DNA of 64,000 nt, from assembly GCA_018340805.1 (NCBI GenBank), contig JACMZG010001863.1, positions 20,403,936 to 20,467,935 on the forward strand, in the 5' to 3' direction. This DNA is from Microvelia longipes (lineage: Eukaryota; Arthropoda; Insecta; Hemiptera; Veliidae). Every line of letters starts with the position of its first letter. Position 1 is the first letter of the stretch. A program made the translations under genes and the position numbers. This document shows positions 11,936 through 25,610 of the stretch, one piece after another. Under the pieces are notes generated by a model. It searched no databases, had not been told where the DNA came from, and saw only the letters and a program-made list of their open reading frames with translations.

Positions 11936-14379
11936 AAACTACTGTATAAATAAGCAAAAGTAAAAACTAAATTATATTTTCATAATTTCTGTAAATTATT
12001 TACTGCTATTATTAAATTACTTAATTAGTAATTATAAATTACTCATAGTATTTAGGATATTTTTTATTAAGTGAAAACATCACTGACCTACAAAAATTAT
12101 GAGCATGGAAAACAGGAACAATTCTCGTCAAAGTGAAACTATCTAATTATACTTATCATGATTTTTTACCAGGTAAAGTTTTGAATTTGTGACATCTATA
12201 ATTTGAAGGTCGGGTTTAAGTTCCACTTTTAATGTAATTTGCAAAAGGTAATGAACATAAAGTTAAAGATTTTAGTTTATAATTTCACTACGTAGTTAAC
12301 TGCTTGTCCTAATTCATTCAGTAATTCAGTGAAGGGTTGGGTAAGCTAAAAGTACAGCGCAAAAATATAAGACATTGCAACTTCGAATAATCATAATTTT
12401 TTTAAACTGATAAATTATTATTATTATTTAAAACTCCAACAAATTCCATTTTCTAATCTAATAGTTCTACTTTAAATAAGTAATTTTCTTTCATGACTGA
12501 TGAATGTCAGTTCATAAAACTTTATACATACATTAATTCGACTTAAATGTAAATCTCTGAAGGTATTTAAAAGGAATATAGAACTTTTCCAACAAAGTAA
12601 ATGTGTAAAAGATATATGGAACTTTAGAGAAGAGAATATTGTTTAAGTAGAAAAAGCAGTTTCAAGGAAAACGTGATATAGAAACACATTATCAAAAAGA
12701 AAATGGGTTAAATATATTAAGAAATAAATGAATAGGAGAAAGGCTTAGTATTGTTTTAACAAAATAAGCAAGATTTTTGAATAAACAGTATAAATAAGAG
12801 AGAAAAGGAGAATATCGGAGTCATTTTAATGGAGTCTCGGCTTTACATTTCCTTCACTCTGAGTCCAAACTTATACTCAACTAAGTACATTTTAGAAAGT
12901 GAGGGAGAGAGATTTACACACGAGTTCATCTGTTTGTCAAGACAATGTTAAAGGCATAAAGTTTTCCCCTAACAGACCTCAAGATGCCCTCGCAAGGAGC
13001 GAGCCAAGTAAACTTCCCGCTGTCTGTCTGTCTTTCTCTTTCGCACAACTAATTTTCACTCAAAAAATCTTTTTACATCATTCTTTTTTTTAAGTTTAAC
13101 CAACTTTTATTTTTTTTCTTCTGGTAGTATTCAAGACCTTTTTTTTAAACCCCATTCTTCTTTTAGTAAAAAAAGTTTCCACTTAAAGAATGCATACTTA
13201 GATAAACAAAGTCGATTAAGTCCAGCATTTTTTCTTCTCTTAAATAGTAGAATGAGAAAATAAAAACTAAGTCCTTTAAGAAACAGTTTTTTCTGAATTT
13301 CATTCCCCACTCATCTCAACTTTTGCATCTGTGTAGATGAATTTTTTAAAAGTTGGGAAAGAACTTTTATTTTTAAAAATTAGACTCTGTGATTAAGTCG
13401 TGGACAGAAAAAAGTGATTGGCTAAACTTTTTTTATTTTTCTAGGAACACTGATGGGGCCCTTTTTATTTCGGAATAAAATTCTAATAATTCTTTTTTGA
13501 ATAGAAATAAGGGTCCACACAGCTTCGGAAAATGTAGATAAAAAAGAAAACAATCAATGTCCTATCTATCTCTTTTCCGTATCACCTTTTTCCAGATATA
13601 CAAAAAATTATTTTTTTACCCCTTTTATCAACTTTTTTTGTTAATTTTCATTTTTCAAAGCAGTCGAAAAAATAGCGAGTGATGTAAACTTGAAGCTCTC
13701 TTTTCAGCTCTAACTATGGAAAAATGCTTTGCAATAGCTCTGCTGAAAGACAAAATGGACATCGCTTTTAAAGATAGAAGTCATTAAAAACAACTCCCTT
13801 TATATACAAATTTCAATAAAAATTTATATCAAACACGTGAAATTTATTATTAACAATTTTATTTGTTCTTTAGAACAGATTGCCAGTTTGAAAGAATGCA
13901 AATATGGATTGTCTAATGAATTGAAAAGTGTTTGAACGGCTTACCTTGGACGATCTTTTCTTGTTTCCTAGGAAACCTTCTAGCAAACAAGAAAAAATTA
14001 AAACCTTCTATTACAAAAAAGAATTTGTCATTATTGATCTAATATCCATACGATATTATAATCTTATAATATCAGATATCTTTTCTTTTTCTCTATTTAC
14101 TTTAGTTATACAGGATGGTACTTTTCATATACACCACCCCGACAATGGGTTGATATATCCACAACAATGGGTTGATAAAATATATTAGGGAAAGAAATTT
14201 GTGGTAACGAAACTACGAATAAATAACATATAAAAATTAATATAGAATGTGTATAAATCAAAATATTACTCTAATTAGTGTACTTACTTACCATGTCTTG
14301 AAGTAGAGGCTAAAATAGTGTACTATTAACGTAGAATGCTTATTTACATAAGCCAAAGAAACTACGGATAGTATTAGCT
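11936..14379. other. No gene seen
   Basis: AT-rich sequence with T-rich tracts, especially at 13,060-13,700. Open frames up to 86 codons are of random composition with no domain, splice or promoter signal that I can support. Confidence 0.5.
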
Positions 14380-14582
14380 AGATTATGGCACCCAATGGCA
14401 TTGGGACTATCTTTGACACCTGTTCTACCTCTAGAAACCACTATGAAAGTGTTAAATATTCCTTCACAAAAACTAGTGTTCTATATTTAGCTGTGGCAAT
14501 GTTTATATCAGAGAGACAAGTAGGCTTACATCAATACGTTTAGCCGAGCACAGCAAACACTCCTTAGATGACGGTTGTTGGT
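14380..14582 (+). pseudogene. Penelope-like element remnant: GIY-YIG endonuclease segment
   Basis: From 14,477 to 14,581 the frame reads SCGNVYIRETSR followed by LTSIRLAEHSKHS. This closely resembles the GIY-YIG nuclease of Penelope-like retroelements, where a C-C-x-VYIGET-R...R..EH pattern is usual. That domain nicks target DNA for reverse transcription. The G of the YIG motif is R here, a TAG lies just upstream in frame (14,474-14,476) and another stop follows at 14,582, so this is dead. Weaker coding-like sequence precedes it in other frames. Identification rests on motif recall over about 30 residues. Confidence 0.5.
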
Positions 14583-15000
14583 AGACACCAAGATGATGTG
14601 CTGACTTATGGGGGTTACCTACTTCATACTAGACCGCCCTCAAATATCTCCTCTTTAAAAATAATGCCAGAGACAGGTATAAATAGGTCAACCCTCGCTT
14701 CCAATCTTCAGAACATTGTGTCTTCATTTTTGATGTCCTACACCCCTGGATATGCCTTTTACAGTGTAATTAAAACGTCAGCTTTTTTATCTACACGCGT
14801 GGTTACCACCGAAAGACCCAAACCTTTAAAGTTACTGCAGACACAGTATAAATATTTATGTACTTGCATAGAAATACTGTTTTAATCATGTTTCCCTTAA
14901 CTCGGACTATCTATAGTCAGAAAACCAGGTCTACCATGTTAGACACATTAGGATTTATTAGTGTTAAGTCAAGAAAAACAGCAGATCATTACTCTGTTTT

Positions 15001-15120
15001 CATTCATAATATCCTACATACCTAATGTTATTTCCCAAAGTGGAAGCGAAACTTCGGATTCTTCATCTACATTGATGCAGTCTCTAACTACTGGAAGACC
15101 TATACCGTCACAAAAATAAC
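15001..15120 (-). repeat. Repeat shared with 47.2 kb, inverted
   Basis: The reverse complement contains 'tcaatgtagatgaagaatcc' and, further on, 'gtaggatattatgaat'. It aligns with 47,165-47,265 on the plus strand over about 100 bp. It lies about 420 bp downstream of the GIY-YIG remnant and may be the 3' part of the same Penelope-like family. Confidence 0.5.
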
Positions 15121-16339
15121 CGCGAAACCCTACGCTACTTGTTAAAAATCAAAGAATATAATAGTTATAGAATGTCAGAAGGTATAAGTGAGAGTCAGAC
15201 AGAAGATGAGGGTGAAATCAGTGCTGGTATCTAGCGGCAGCTCTAAAACTAACTCTCCTTACCATAACATTCTTCCCACTTTCATAAGTTAGCTCTACAA
15301 AATTAAATTGTTTTATCCCCATTCAAACGACACGAGTATCTACTTGAAAATTTACATTATTATAAAAGTTTACTGAAAATAAGACGGCAGTGGCGCATTC
15401 TCGTAGTTGGCATGGAGAAACTACCGTATTACACGCTACCACTCCTATTACCTGGCTTAGGAACTAATCTTTTCTTGTCCGAAAGAATACATCTTAGGGC
15501 CATCTATCTTTATCTATATATTCTTTGGTTAAAAATAGATTAGTATAATAAAAAAATAAATGTATATTTATTTGAAAATAAGTTATATGCAGGTATACTT
15601 TATGAAGGATTGTGCATAAGTTATATTTGTGTGCTGAGTTATACATCAATTTAGAGCAAAAGTGTAAAACTATAAAATAAATCAGATAAAAGGAGGTATG
15701 AATGAAAAATTGGACACGTTTTTGAGTTTTCAAGTCACGTGATTCTTGGAAAAAGGTTAAAGGTGGTATTATGGTACTGTAGATAGATAAATGAAATGAA
15801 CCGTACTAGTGGATTATATCAAAACCTTGGTGGCGTGCCCTATCCTGGAGCCCAAGTCCTAGGTGGGAGATAAGCAGAACAAGGATGATTTAGAATGATG
15901 CTCTCTCATTCTCTCTCAATGCTCTTTCTATCTCTTCAATTCCAATACAAACCACAAATTTAATGTGAGAAAAATAGATCCGTGGAAATGAAAAACCTCA
16001 ATTATTTGTATCTTTTTACACACGACAAGCATGAACATACACAATCACCTACATAGAATATTTTACTAGCTACTACCCTTCTAATTGAATTATAGTTAAT
16101 TTACAATGCGATTGTATTTTAGCTCAGTAGAGTATAAATTAAAACACTAGTCTTTTAATTAAAGTATTATAGGTAACAAGCTACGTCTCTCATTACAAAT
16201 TTAACTGTAAATTGGAAAAAAACTCTCCATCAGAATCTGAAATTTACATAATAATTTTGCTTATTTCTGTGCTAATGAGGTTTTTTTAAAAGAAGATATA
16301 TATATATAATATATATATATAATATATATAATATATATA

Positions 16340-16377
<38 letters not shown>

Positions 16378-17024
16378 TATTATATAATATATATATATAT
16401 ATATAATATATATATAATATAATATATATATATATATTACTATATGTATTACTTCTTAGTTTAAAACAAGTTATATTAACTGTTTGGGTATAAACGTAGA
16501 AACTTTTACAAGTTTGTTTTCCTAACGTTACCAAAAATTTGTCTGTTGTCTGAGTTTTCATTAATAAATACACTTTAAATCATTTACTTGTTGTTATATT
16601 TATATCTCGTCTTTTACAAAGTTATCAAATCATTAAAATTGTGTTTGCTAAATATATAATTTTTACGAAAAGTGTTTTAAAAGCGTTTTCCATTGATGTT
16701 ACAAAAATAAATATTTTGATGTAATTTATATTTATTTAAGGTTAATTAAAAAATATATATAAACAAGTTAAAACATGGTAATAAAAAAATGGTCGTTTTA
16801 AAACTATTTTTTAAAACTATTTCAAGCTTTATAATTGTATTTATGTTAATAAACTGCGTAGGATTTTACGGTTTGCGTCATGAAAATTATTTTTTTTATG
16901 TTATTATTACTTTCATTATTTATTTTTACAAACAGATCGTAATACGGTCTTTCCTGCCCTTAAAATAAGAACGAAAAGCTAGTTATTTTCCTTCTAGTGG
17001 AAAAAGTATTTAGACTTAATGATT
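15121..17024. other. No gene seen; AT microsatellite inside
   Basis: Unassigned AT-rich DNA. The segment at 16,297-16,437 is an imperfect (AT)n run; the open frame across it (a Tyr/Ile repeat) is a product of the microsatellite. Confidence 0.55.
16297..16437. repeat. Imperfect (AT)n microsatellite
   Basis: A run of TA/AT dinucleotides with occasional AA or TT phase slips. Confidence 0.9.
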
Positions 17025-17215
17025 GATTTTGGTGTCAAATTGTAACTCTCTAGCATAGAAGTAATGAGACCAACAATGAAACTGAGACTCATTCACTCAC
17101 AAATACAGACAGACAACTCTATTAAAACCACTCTTGACGTTTTTAAAATATTTAAAACGGATAATTCAGGTGAAATCCCGGTTTCGGGTTTTTTAGTGTA
17201 AACGCAATACTTTTT
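17025..17215 (-). repeat. Dispersed repeat family, partial copy C
   Basis: It holds 'gtaactctctagcat', 'caaatacagacagacaactc', 'ttaaaaccactc', 'aaaacggataattcaggtg' and 'cccggtttcggg' in order. This is the best-preserved copy of the 3' half of the family in this orientation. Confidence 0.7.
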
Positions 17216-20200
17216 CTATATGCCTAGGTTATAAATTTGGAAAAGTAAAAATGCACTTCTAACGTTAGTTTTACTGTAATCCTGGCGCGTATCATCTTTA
17301 CCTTTCTTAAGTAGTTACTCAGCATAACTGTGATTCTTTTTAAAGAACATGTGAGGTGAAATGAAATTGATGAGATTCCGAAGTGAAAGATATATAAGAT
17401 AAAAATTTGAACTTGAAATAAATAAATTTCTATTATCATTTCTACAAAAGCGGTCATCTCAGCAAATTGTGTCTTTATCGGTTATAACTAGCGATGTAGG
17501 AGAGTTATATTGTAACTGGCGTCTCATTTGACCAGTTGTCCGTTAATGCTAAATAATCAAAATTAATGACTAATTTTGTAGACCAAGGGTTGGTAACATT
17601 TATACTTCTTTACAACGGGTCATAAGAACGCGCTTAATTGTATTGAATTGAATTGAATAAGGCGCTTGGTCTTCATTGAATAAATACTTTTACCACTGTT
17701 ATCCTACTCATTATCTAATTAATGGAGTATGCTTCTAAAATCATTGCGGATGACTTTATTTTAATATACTAAACTTACTTTTATTGTACAGCATTGCCGG
17801 GTTTCAACCATGTTTCAAATCCAAACTCAAATGGACGTAGTTTAAAGGCAATCTGTTTAAGATAATCTATAATCGCAAGAAAGTACTTTGGCTCAAAAGA
17901 AATAGGCTAGTAACTAGGGTTTTAAGAAGTTGATCTTTTTTGCTCTTTCCAATTACTGGTACAGATTATTACACTACAAACGAACCTGTATGTACTCTTT
18001 AATTCACATCACATTTAAAATAGTTTTTGTAAAGAGCTATTTAATATTTTATACAATTATTACAGCTGAAATAGGATATAATAAGAGTAAATTGTTATCC
18101 ACTATTTTTATATCACTCGTGTTAAACTTAATTTAGCAAGGGCTTGGAGCCATTACAAAATAAAGGCGTTATTAAGTCTCTCTTTGCTTTTAAAAAGGAT
18201 GATTTAAATAGTACATACCATGCTGCACACCAATTATGATCAACATGAAATAATTCCATTGAACGATGAATGGTTTCGTAAAAATTTCTTTGCATGAATT
18301 AGCTTGTAAGTAGTTCTCTTTTTATTATAATTTGCTAATTTTTAGATGGTATATCATTAATATTTATACCATGGCTAGCATTAATTAGAGATTGATTTTT
18401 TTGTTTTAGCGTCGAACATGAACATATGATTATAGCTTATTTTATCAAATGAAATTTAGTCTTTTTCACATCCTATACTGATTCCCATCAAGTGTTATAG
18501 AGACACACACAAGCATTATTACCGATAAATGAAACAGGTATAAATGCTTTAACTGTCATTGAATAAGAGTTTGGACCTTTGATTTATGTTCAAAATTACA
18601 ATAATGCTTTGTCTGTTACTAAAGGTATAGCATTTCTGAATATTGCAAAATTGTACGCATCATGCAGCATATAGTATTCTTTGCGTGTCGTCATATCTTT
18701 TCTTTCTAATTTTAATTACAGTTAGTACCAATAAGTTATCTTTTTTCGGTGGAGACAGCGTTGTTAAGAAATATTAGGTTACCGATGGCTCGTGATCGAT
18801 TCTAATATTTTTGTTGTAGTTAAATTTTTAGTGTTTTTATTACGCAAATGAAGATGCATGCGTTTCCAAGAGTAGCAATAATACATTCGGACCTTAAACT
18901 CTTATTCACTTCACACCAAGTATCTAATTGCACAAAAATTTCATTATTCTGTTTTCTTTTGACTTTCATATTACCAAATAAAATGTTTCACTATTACCGA
19001 AGCATTTTACATTATTATTAAACATTTAAATCTCCGCAATACCTGACCTCATATGGTGGAAGCCTAAAGAAAACGTGATACATATTGTTGGAAATAAAAT
19101 CCTAGGATAGGTATTTTAATAAATAAGATTATGTAGCGGTAAGCCGGCTTAGTAAAGAAAAATAAACCCACTCTTGTAGGAAAAATAAGGTTCATATTTT
19201 CAACTGCTTTTATTTCTTCCTCATAGATTTTACTGATACGGACATTTATCAGTCGCTTTATTTTTTAAAATAGTAAAAAACATTGTATTTGTCATCAATT
19301 CTTTTCTCATATAGTCATCTTTATATTTAAATAGATTTACTTGAGGGGTGATAGGATTTGATGTAAATGCATATTGTGCAAACATAAAATTTTTCGTTTG
19401 AAAGGGTAATATTTTGGCGTTCCCCACACCTGTACCTCACTCTGCTCTGATAATCCGAGTTACCGGAGTTTAGAACCTTTTTTAGAACGGCTGTAAAATA
19501 GATTCTTTCCTGCAGTTTAAGAAAAGTAAGTACACAAAACATCAAAACTCTTATGAACACCAAAGTTAGGTCTATAAAAATGATACAGTAAAAACTAGAC
19601 TTGAATAGACTAGAAGAAAACAGAAAAATTCGCTCCGTTAGCTCATGAAGACTCCGGATGTACAAATTAATTAAGAAATATCTCTTGGTGCTCCGAAAAA
19701 CTGGTAATAACGAAATTATAACTAGTAAGGCAATTGACTTTTAGAAACCACTATCGTCACTTTTTATAATATCTTATAATATTAAAAATTTAAAGATTCT
19801 TTTAAGATCTTTTAAAAATTTAAGATGAAAAGTAAAATAATAAAATAAAAAATATAGAATAGTTAAATGTCAGGCATTTTAAACAAAACATATTTTATAA
19901 AGGGTAAGGACTCGAAAACATGCAGCTAAGAACATTCCATCTTTGCCAAGCACTACAAAGGGTAGCATCCAAACATCAAAGAGCAAAGGAATGTTTTAAG
20001 TTCAAGTTATTCTTTTTCTTAATTTTGTTAAAGCAAAACCATAAAACTACTTTAGACATAACTTACATTTTTTTAAGGACAGATGTTAAAAATTATGTTC
20101 TGTAAATAAATTTGGATAGTACAATCGTAAAATAGATTCATTGAAATTCTTAATTATTTTTTTATGAAATATAATTTTGAATATTTCTATGAATATTATA

Positions 20201-22067
20201 TTTCATAGAAATACAATTTTTATCGATATGAATTTAACTTCTTAACGTATAACTTATTTTTCATAAAATTTCATTAAATTTTATTTTCTTTGGGCTACTC
20301 AGTATTCAATAAGTCTAATCAGTCAATAACTATAATCAGAGCCAGTTTAGTTGTCTTTTAGCGATTTCTTTTTGAAGAACTACTCTAATAATGTGTGTAT
20401 TTATTGTGTTTATAAAGTAAGGGTTTTTACAATGAAAGAATGTCAACTTTCCATCTATCTAAAGAGATTAGACTTGATAGGGATGAATCCAACTCGAAAT
20501 TATTTTTTTTTTTTTGATAAAACAACGGGGATTTAAGTGTTTGTTATGTAATGAAAGATTAGAATAAAGAAAAGGAATCAACCTGTTACCAATACATGCA
20601 GTTTTATGTCTTAAGCCCGTATTTTATCTTAGAATAAACTATTTTTTTAAAAGTACTTAAAGAAATTGAATTCCATTTATTATTACTTTAAAAAAAAGTA
20701 AAGACAATTGCCAGACTATACAAAACAGAAGGTACAGAAATAAAAAAGAAGAAAAACTCCATATATTTTATTAAAAAGGGAAAAAAGTATCAGCTGTATT
20801 TAATTCGGTTTTGGTTTTTCAGTTAGCAAGTAGAAAATCCTTTTGCTAAGGCCTGTCACGGCATCGATTGCTTAACTTCCCTACTAGCCTTAGGAAGCAC
20901 TGTCTCCCAATAATCCTATAGGAGAAAACTCTTAGAGTTTCACCCCATCGCAGGCAAAGTTGAGGAAAATCCAAGTTAAAGTTTTTAAACCCAACCACTC
21001 AAGGATTTGTTTGGTAGATAGAGAGTACTTTTAACTCTTACAGTTAACGCTTTTTTTCTAAATTTTATAAAATGTCCAAAGGTTTTTCGGTTTTTACACT
21101 ATTTGAAATCGTTCCCACGGTAGAATTTTCTTCTAGTTATTTCTAGGGGAAATATTTTAGCTCAGAACTACCCTTTAACAATAAAGTCTTGAACACTTTA
21201 AGTCCTTTTTGGATGAGAATAAATCCCTCCCTCTTCTTAAGCTTTAACATTTTTGAAAGTTTTTAGTAATCTTTTTTTTTGGTTTTAATTCTCCTAAATT
21301 TAAACATGCATTAAGTTTCTTCTGTTACAAGGAAACCGTTAGTGTTTCCCAGTAATTTTACGTAAATAAAATGTAATGTTCCCCATGAATGCACTTTTCG
21401 GTAATGTACCCTAGTCTTTATCACAGCTTATCACGTGTAACAGAACATTTTTACCAATGCAACTTGGTTATAATAACAATTATAAAGAAAAATTAAGTTT
21501 GGGTTAATCAATAAAGATGTCTCTATAGAGAATAACAGATTACAAGATACTGATTATTGTTAAGGAAGACACTTTTAAATTAAAGATATAACTTTAAAAC
21601 TGTAGGTACCTATAATTTTAACGAATAAGTACTATTTGGCTCAAAACATTTAATATTTTAAGTCCATTTGCGATAATCTATTGGTAAATATTTCTATAAT
21701 AAATAAACAGAAAAAGTTCCTTTTGCATTTTTGTTTTGAAAATCGCGCTTATAAGGTAGGTAGGAGGAAGGAACTGATTTAGCTTCGCTTTCTATTTTCA
21801 AACAATACGTCATAATATTTAGATCACAGATAATAATAATAGGCTTTGCAGCTTTAAAGCGTCGATTTCTTTTGTAAGTATGCTGAAAATAACTAGTCAA
21901 TTTTCACGTTCATTTGCCTAAAATATTTGATGGAAGAAAACCAACTGGCTGCTGAACAATTTTTTTAAAATCAATAGCACTCATTATTCATGAATAAAAT
22001 GCACAATGGAAGAGTAATAAAGAATGAATGTTTTTGGATTTAATAATTTATAAAGAAAATAATATAC
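17216..22067. other. No gene seen
   Basis: About 4.8 kb of AT-rich sequence. Open frames reach 112 codons (19,327-19,665, minus) but have no recognisable domain and lie in low-complexity surroundings. No RNA gene or element boundary could be identified. Confidence 0.45.
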
Positions 22068-22325
22068 TTGTCATTAAAATATTTAGAAAACCGACACATA
22101 CAGATATGGTTATTCATAGAGAGTTTAGTCACCCTTGGATCCAAAAAACATCAGCCTATATATAAGTCCATGATTTGGAGGGCTCTAACAGTGTCCATGA
22201 GAGAGAAAGATCTCTCTAGGAAAGAAAAAATAATTAAACAAGTTGCTAGAAGTAATAGATATGAAGTTAGCATTATAGATTGGATGATCAATACTAGGAA
22301 GAAATTAATAGAATACATAATATAA
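22068..22325 (+). pseudogene. Penelope-like RT C-terminal remnant
   Basis: The 85-codon frame reads KKHQPIYKSMIWRALTVSM, then an acidic/basic helix, then IIKQVARSNRYEVSIIDWMI. This follows the C-terminal thumb pattern of Penelope-like and related reverse transcriptases, where an HP-x-QHK segment is followed by R-x-h-x-R-h-x-x-h-P and I-x-x-I-A-x-x-N-x-Y-x-x-x-x-I-D-x-x-h. The RT palm is absent upstream. The apparent initiator is not ATG, which fits a fragment of a larger ORF. It ends at a TAA at 22,323-22,325. The HP-QHK motif is degraded. Confidence 0.5.
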
Positions 22326-23031
22326 CAATATGTTATGTTATTTGTAGTTTATGAAAGTTTTAATAGCCTTTGTAGTAAGTATTATACGTCAAGTTTGATT
22401 CTTGAATTTATTTTTCCTAGTGTTATTATTTTGTACTTTTGTTTGTTTAAGTAATATTTTTGTAGTTTTGTATTTAGTCTTTTCTAAAGATGACCCCAAA
22501 TGAATAGAAATATATAATTCCTGTTTATTAAACATAATGTAGAATATGAGTCGTTTTTATCTTTAAAAGTAATTATGGAATTCTACAAAAAAGACTTTTC
22601 TCTCTTAAGAAGTCAATTTTAATTATATTATTATTATTATTATTACTATTATAATATTAAATTATAAAAACAGTTATTCATAAATAATTAGTCGCCTATC
22701 AACTGTTCCAAAATTATGTATAACCATATCATTGTTTTTTTAACGTTCTAGCTAAAGCTGCTAATCCACAACGCAGTTATGTTTCAAAACCTCAATTCTA
22801 GAGTAATATAAAATAATAATAATTATAAAGTACTTTATATTTATATCAACACCAACAACAAACGCCTATGTAAAATAGAACGCTTGGAACCTAAATGTTG
22901 GTATAAAGAGATTTAGTGTCTAATTACATCAGGTCTAAACGTTATTGGTGTTGATATTATTGAAAAAAATTCCACTGCGCTTACTGAAGTTATACTTTAT
23001 ATTAATTAAAATGAAAATTTGGTTTGTTTCA

Positions 23032-23392
23032 GATGTGTTTACAGTGTGAATTATCGTGTCGGGTCGAGCGATGAATAAAACGAGCTTGGGACTCGATCAT
23101 TTCAACTAATTGTAAGTTAAATTTATTTATTTCAATCTATTATATGTGTGTACGTATTTTAATTTCACTTTTGCTATTAGAGTTAACAGTACTGACTAAA
23201 ATGATACTGCAAGGGCATAAAACTAAATATGCGTGAATAGTTAGGCAAATGGGTTTTTAAAATTAGAAAATTATACCTCAAAGGAAGTATTTTGTGTTAA
23301 GTGAGTAAACATAGCACGGCGTCTCTAAATTAATCTCAGTTTTTTGTGGCAGCAAGATCACCAACAAGAGCACCCAGAGCTCCTCTATAAAG
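23032..23392 (+). other. Two exon-like segments with consensus splice sites (unassigned)
   Basis: Segment one (23,032-23,107) follows the acceptor 'ttggtttgtttcag' and is followed by 'GTAAGTT'. Segment two (about 23,354-23,392) follows 'tttttgtggcag', reads QDHQQEHPELLYK in one frame and ends at AAG with GTACTT after it. The first segment has stops in every useful frame, so it would be untranslated. No neighbouring coding exon was recognised. Chance sites in AT-rich DNA are a real alternative. Confidence 0.2.
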
Positions 23393-23815
23393 GTACTTAT
23401 TAATTTATAAAATGAAGAAAAATATTAAACTAGACTAAAAAACTAAGTAGAACAAACTTTTAATCTTTATTTTTAAGTTACCTACTTTGGTCGGTGAACT
23501 CCAACACAGAAAACAACGGGTCAGGAGAAGCCACCCAGTAGTGTTACTTCTCAACTTATGACCTTAGAACAAACTAAGGTCATAAGTAAGTCATGAGTAA
23601 GGTCATAACTAACTGAAGAAAAAACAGTGACTAAAACTTTAAAATTCATCTCTCGAAATCACATTGTTATTTATTAGTAAAGTATAAGTGTAAGAAAAGT
23701 ATACAGTAATCATTTAGTAGCTTTGTTTAAATACCTTCTACAGGTAAAATTAGAAGTAACAGAAGTATTTTGAAAAAGGCTCTTTTCGAAAAAACGTGTA
23801 ATTAAAGTTCATATT

Positions 23816-24165
23816 CAGAGTAATGAAAAAAGTCTTTCCACTGGTGTCAAAAATTTTTATTTAAAATATAGCATAACCGGCTTTCAACCAACTAAAGGTA
23901 TTTTTTTGACACCAGTGGAGTACTTTTTTCATTACTCTGATTATGATGAACTCCTCTAGTGCTCTTTTTTTGAATTCTAATACATTGGTTAGTCGAACTA
24001 GTACCAGCGCACCAGACAAAGCAAGCACTGATGATGACCTTTAGTTGGTTGAAAGCCGGTTATGCTTTATTTTAAATAAAATTTTTTGACACCAGTGGAG
24101 AGACTTTTTTCATTACTCTGATTATGATGAACTCCTCTAGCGCTCATTTTTTGAATTCTAAAGTT
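23816..24165. mobile_element. Rearranged inverted-repeat (MITE-like) element
   Basis: Arms of about 83 bp at 23,816-23,898 and 24,038-24,120 are nearly perfect complements and start with 'cagagtaatgaaaaaagt'. The centre contains a second, direct copy of the right end plus flank (about 23,905-23,985, matching 24,085-24,165). The right arm begins with a CTGATGATGACC...GGTTGAAAGC motif at 24,028-24,055 that is also present in the 58.2 kb inverted-repeat element. Non-coding. Confidence 0.75.
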
Positions 24166-25490
24166 CATATGTTCACAGAATGCCATATACCTGGCTGAAA
24201 TTATTTATGTTCAGACTAAAGAGGTAAAGTTCATTTTGACTAAAAGTACTATAATGATTTAGTTTCTATATCTATTAACTACTGTCGATAGCCTAAACCA
24301 TGACGCATCCAATGATGATCCGAGTCAGCAAGTATTAACAGCTATTGCTCCTTTTCAAATATTCTCTTAAATTCTCATTCTATTGATTTATAAGACCAAA
24401 GAACGTTTGAAGAGAAATATTTCACTCTTGTTGTGGTTTATTGTTACCCGAATAAAATCTATACAGTTAAAAGTAAAATGGAAGTGTATAGTGTTAAAAT
24501 CAATGGAAATCCATGTGTCTTAGTCAGGTTCTGAGTTGTATAAACCCCAACCCTTGAGTGGGGTGGATCAATGAGGTCCATATATCATAGACAACTCTGT
24601 CCTTACTTAGAACTCTATTTAATATACCTTGAGGGATTTGATGATTGATGATTTGATTTTGATACCTCTTTACTAAACAATACAAACAAATAATAATTTC
24701 CCATATTTCATTTTTTTAATATTTGTTCTTAATTTTAGCCCCTTTCATCTTTTCTATTGTCATCCCTGTCCATATCTCGTTCGTGACTCTTTATCGCTTG
24801 ATTCCTTCTATTTTATTTATTTTAATCTCATTTGATTTCTTTGCATCATTCATATTGTCTATTACATCTTCACAAACTATCTACTTCTTATATTGTACTC
24901 AACGAACAGTTAACGTAAAATTTTTTCTCTGAATGTCATCAAATTTATATTAACTATATAAATATTATAATTTGCACGTATTCTAAATGAAGAGTTATAA
25001 ATATTATAAAATATTTTATTAAATATAATTTAAAAAACGTTTTCGTGTCTGAACAAAATAAATTATGAATGGAGTGAAAAATTGTAAGACTTTTCTCCTG
25101 CTTCAAATTATTTTAGTATTCGCAATGCGAAGAGACGGTTTTGAATTAACAAGACGACTCTTCACCTCAGTGTAAATTAAATCAAAACCTTTCAGGTTTT
25201 GGTTTGAAGCACCTCAGGTCTGTGGGACAAATTTTTAGTAAAGTTTTGGGACTCTTCAGACTCTGCGGAGACTTGTGGTTTGATTTTAATTTTCTCAACC
25301 ACTCCTATTTCAGAATATTTATGTGTTTTATCAATGTGTTTAAAAGGTTGTCAATACTGTTTTTGTATTTATTGTCTTTGAAAACCATTACTCTATGTGA
25401 GGAGTTATGTCTTTAATTTCATCATTCTTAGTGCAATTGATTGTTTAAAAAATCTGCGCATTTGTTTATGCATCTATTATGCGCATTTAT
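24166..25490. other. No gene seen
   Basis: AT-rich DNA between the inverted-repeat element and the Bel LTR. Frames of about 70 codons at 24,723 and 25,204 are hydrophobic, of random composition, and unsupported. Confidence 0.5.
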
Positions 25491-25610
25491 TGTGGCGAAA
25501 CCTACGGCTAGTTAAGAAAAAGGCTCTTTCTATTTTGTCTTTGAAATGTTAAACATTAAATCACAAGTCAATATATTTGACATCAGTTTACAAAAAATAT
25601 AAAAATAAAT
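25491..25610 (-). repeat. 3' LTR of the Bel/Pao element (inner limit uncertain)
   Basis: It starts TGTGGCGAAACC and matches the other LTR exactly over 25,491-25,567, then with differences around 'atttgacatc'. Beyond about 25,590 the two diverge, so the inner end is not fixed. The stretch from there to 25,849 is non-coding element sequence, moderately GC-rich around 25,610-25,660. I could not identify a clear polypurine tract. Confidence 0.7.

Noticed and set aside
16286..16573. 95-codon Tyr/Ile-rich frame, and a similar one at 41,763-41,963
   Set aside because: Both are translations of AT microsatellites.
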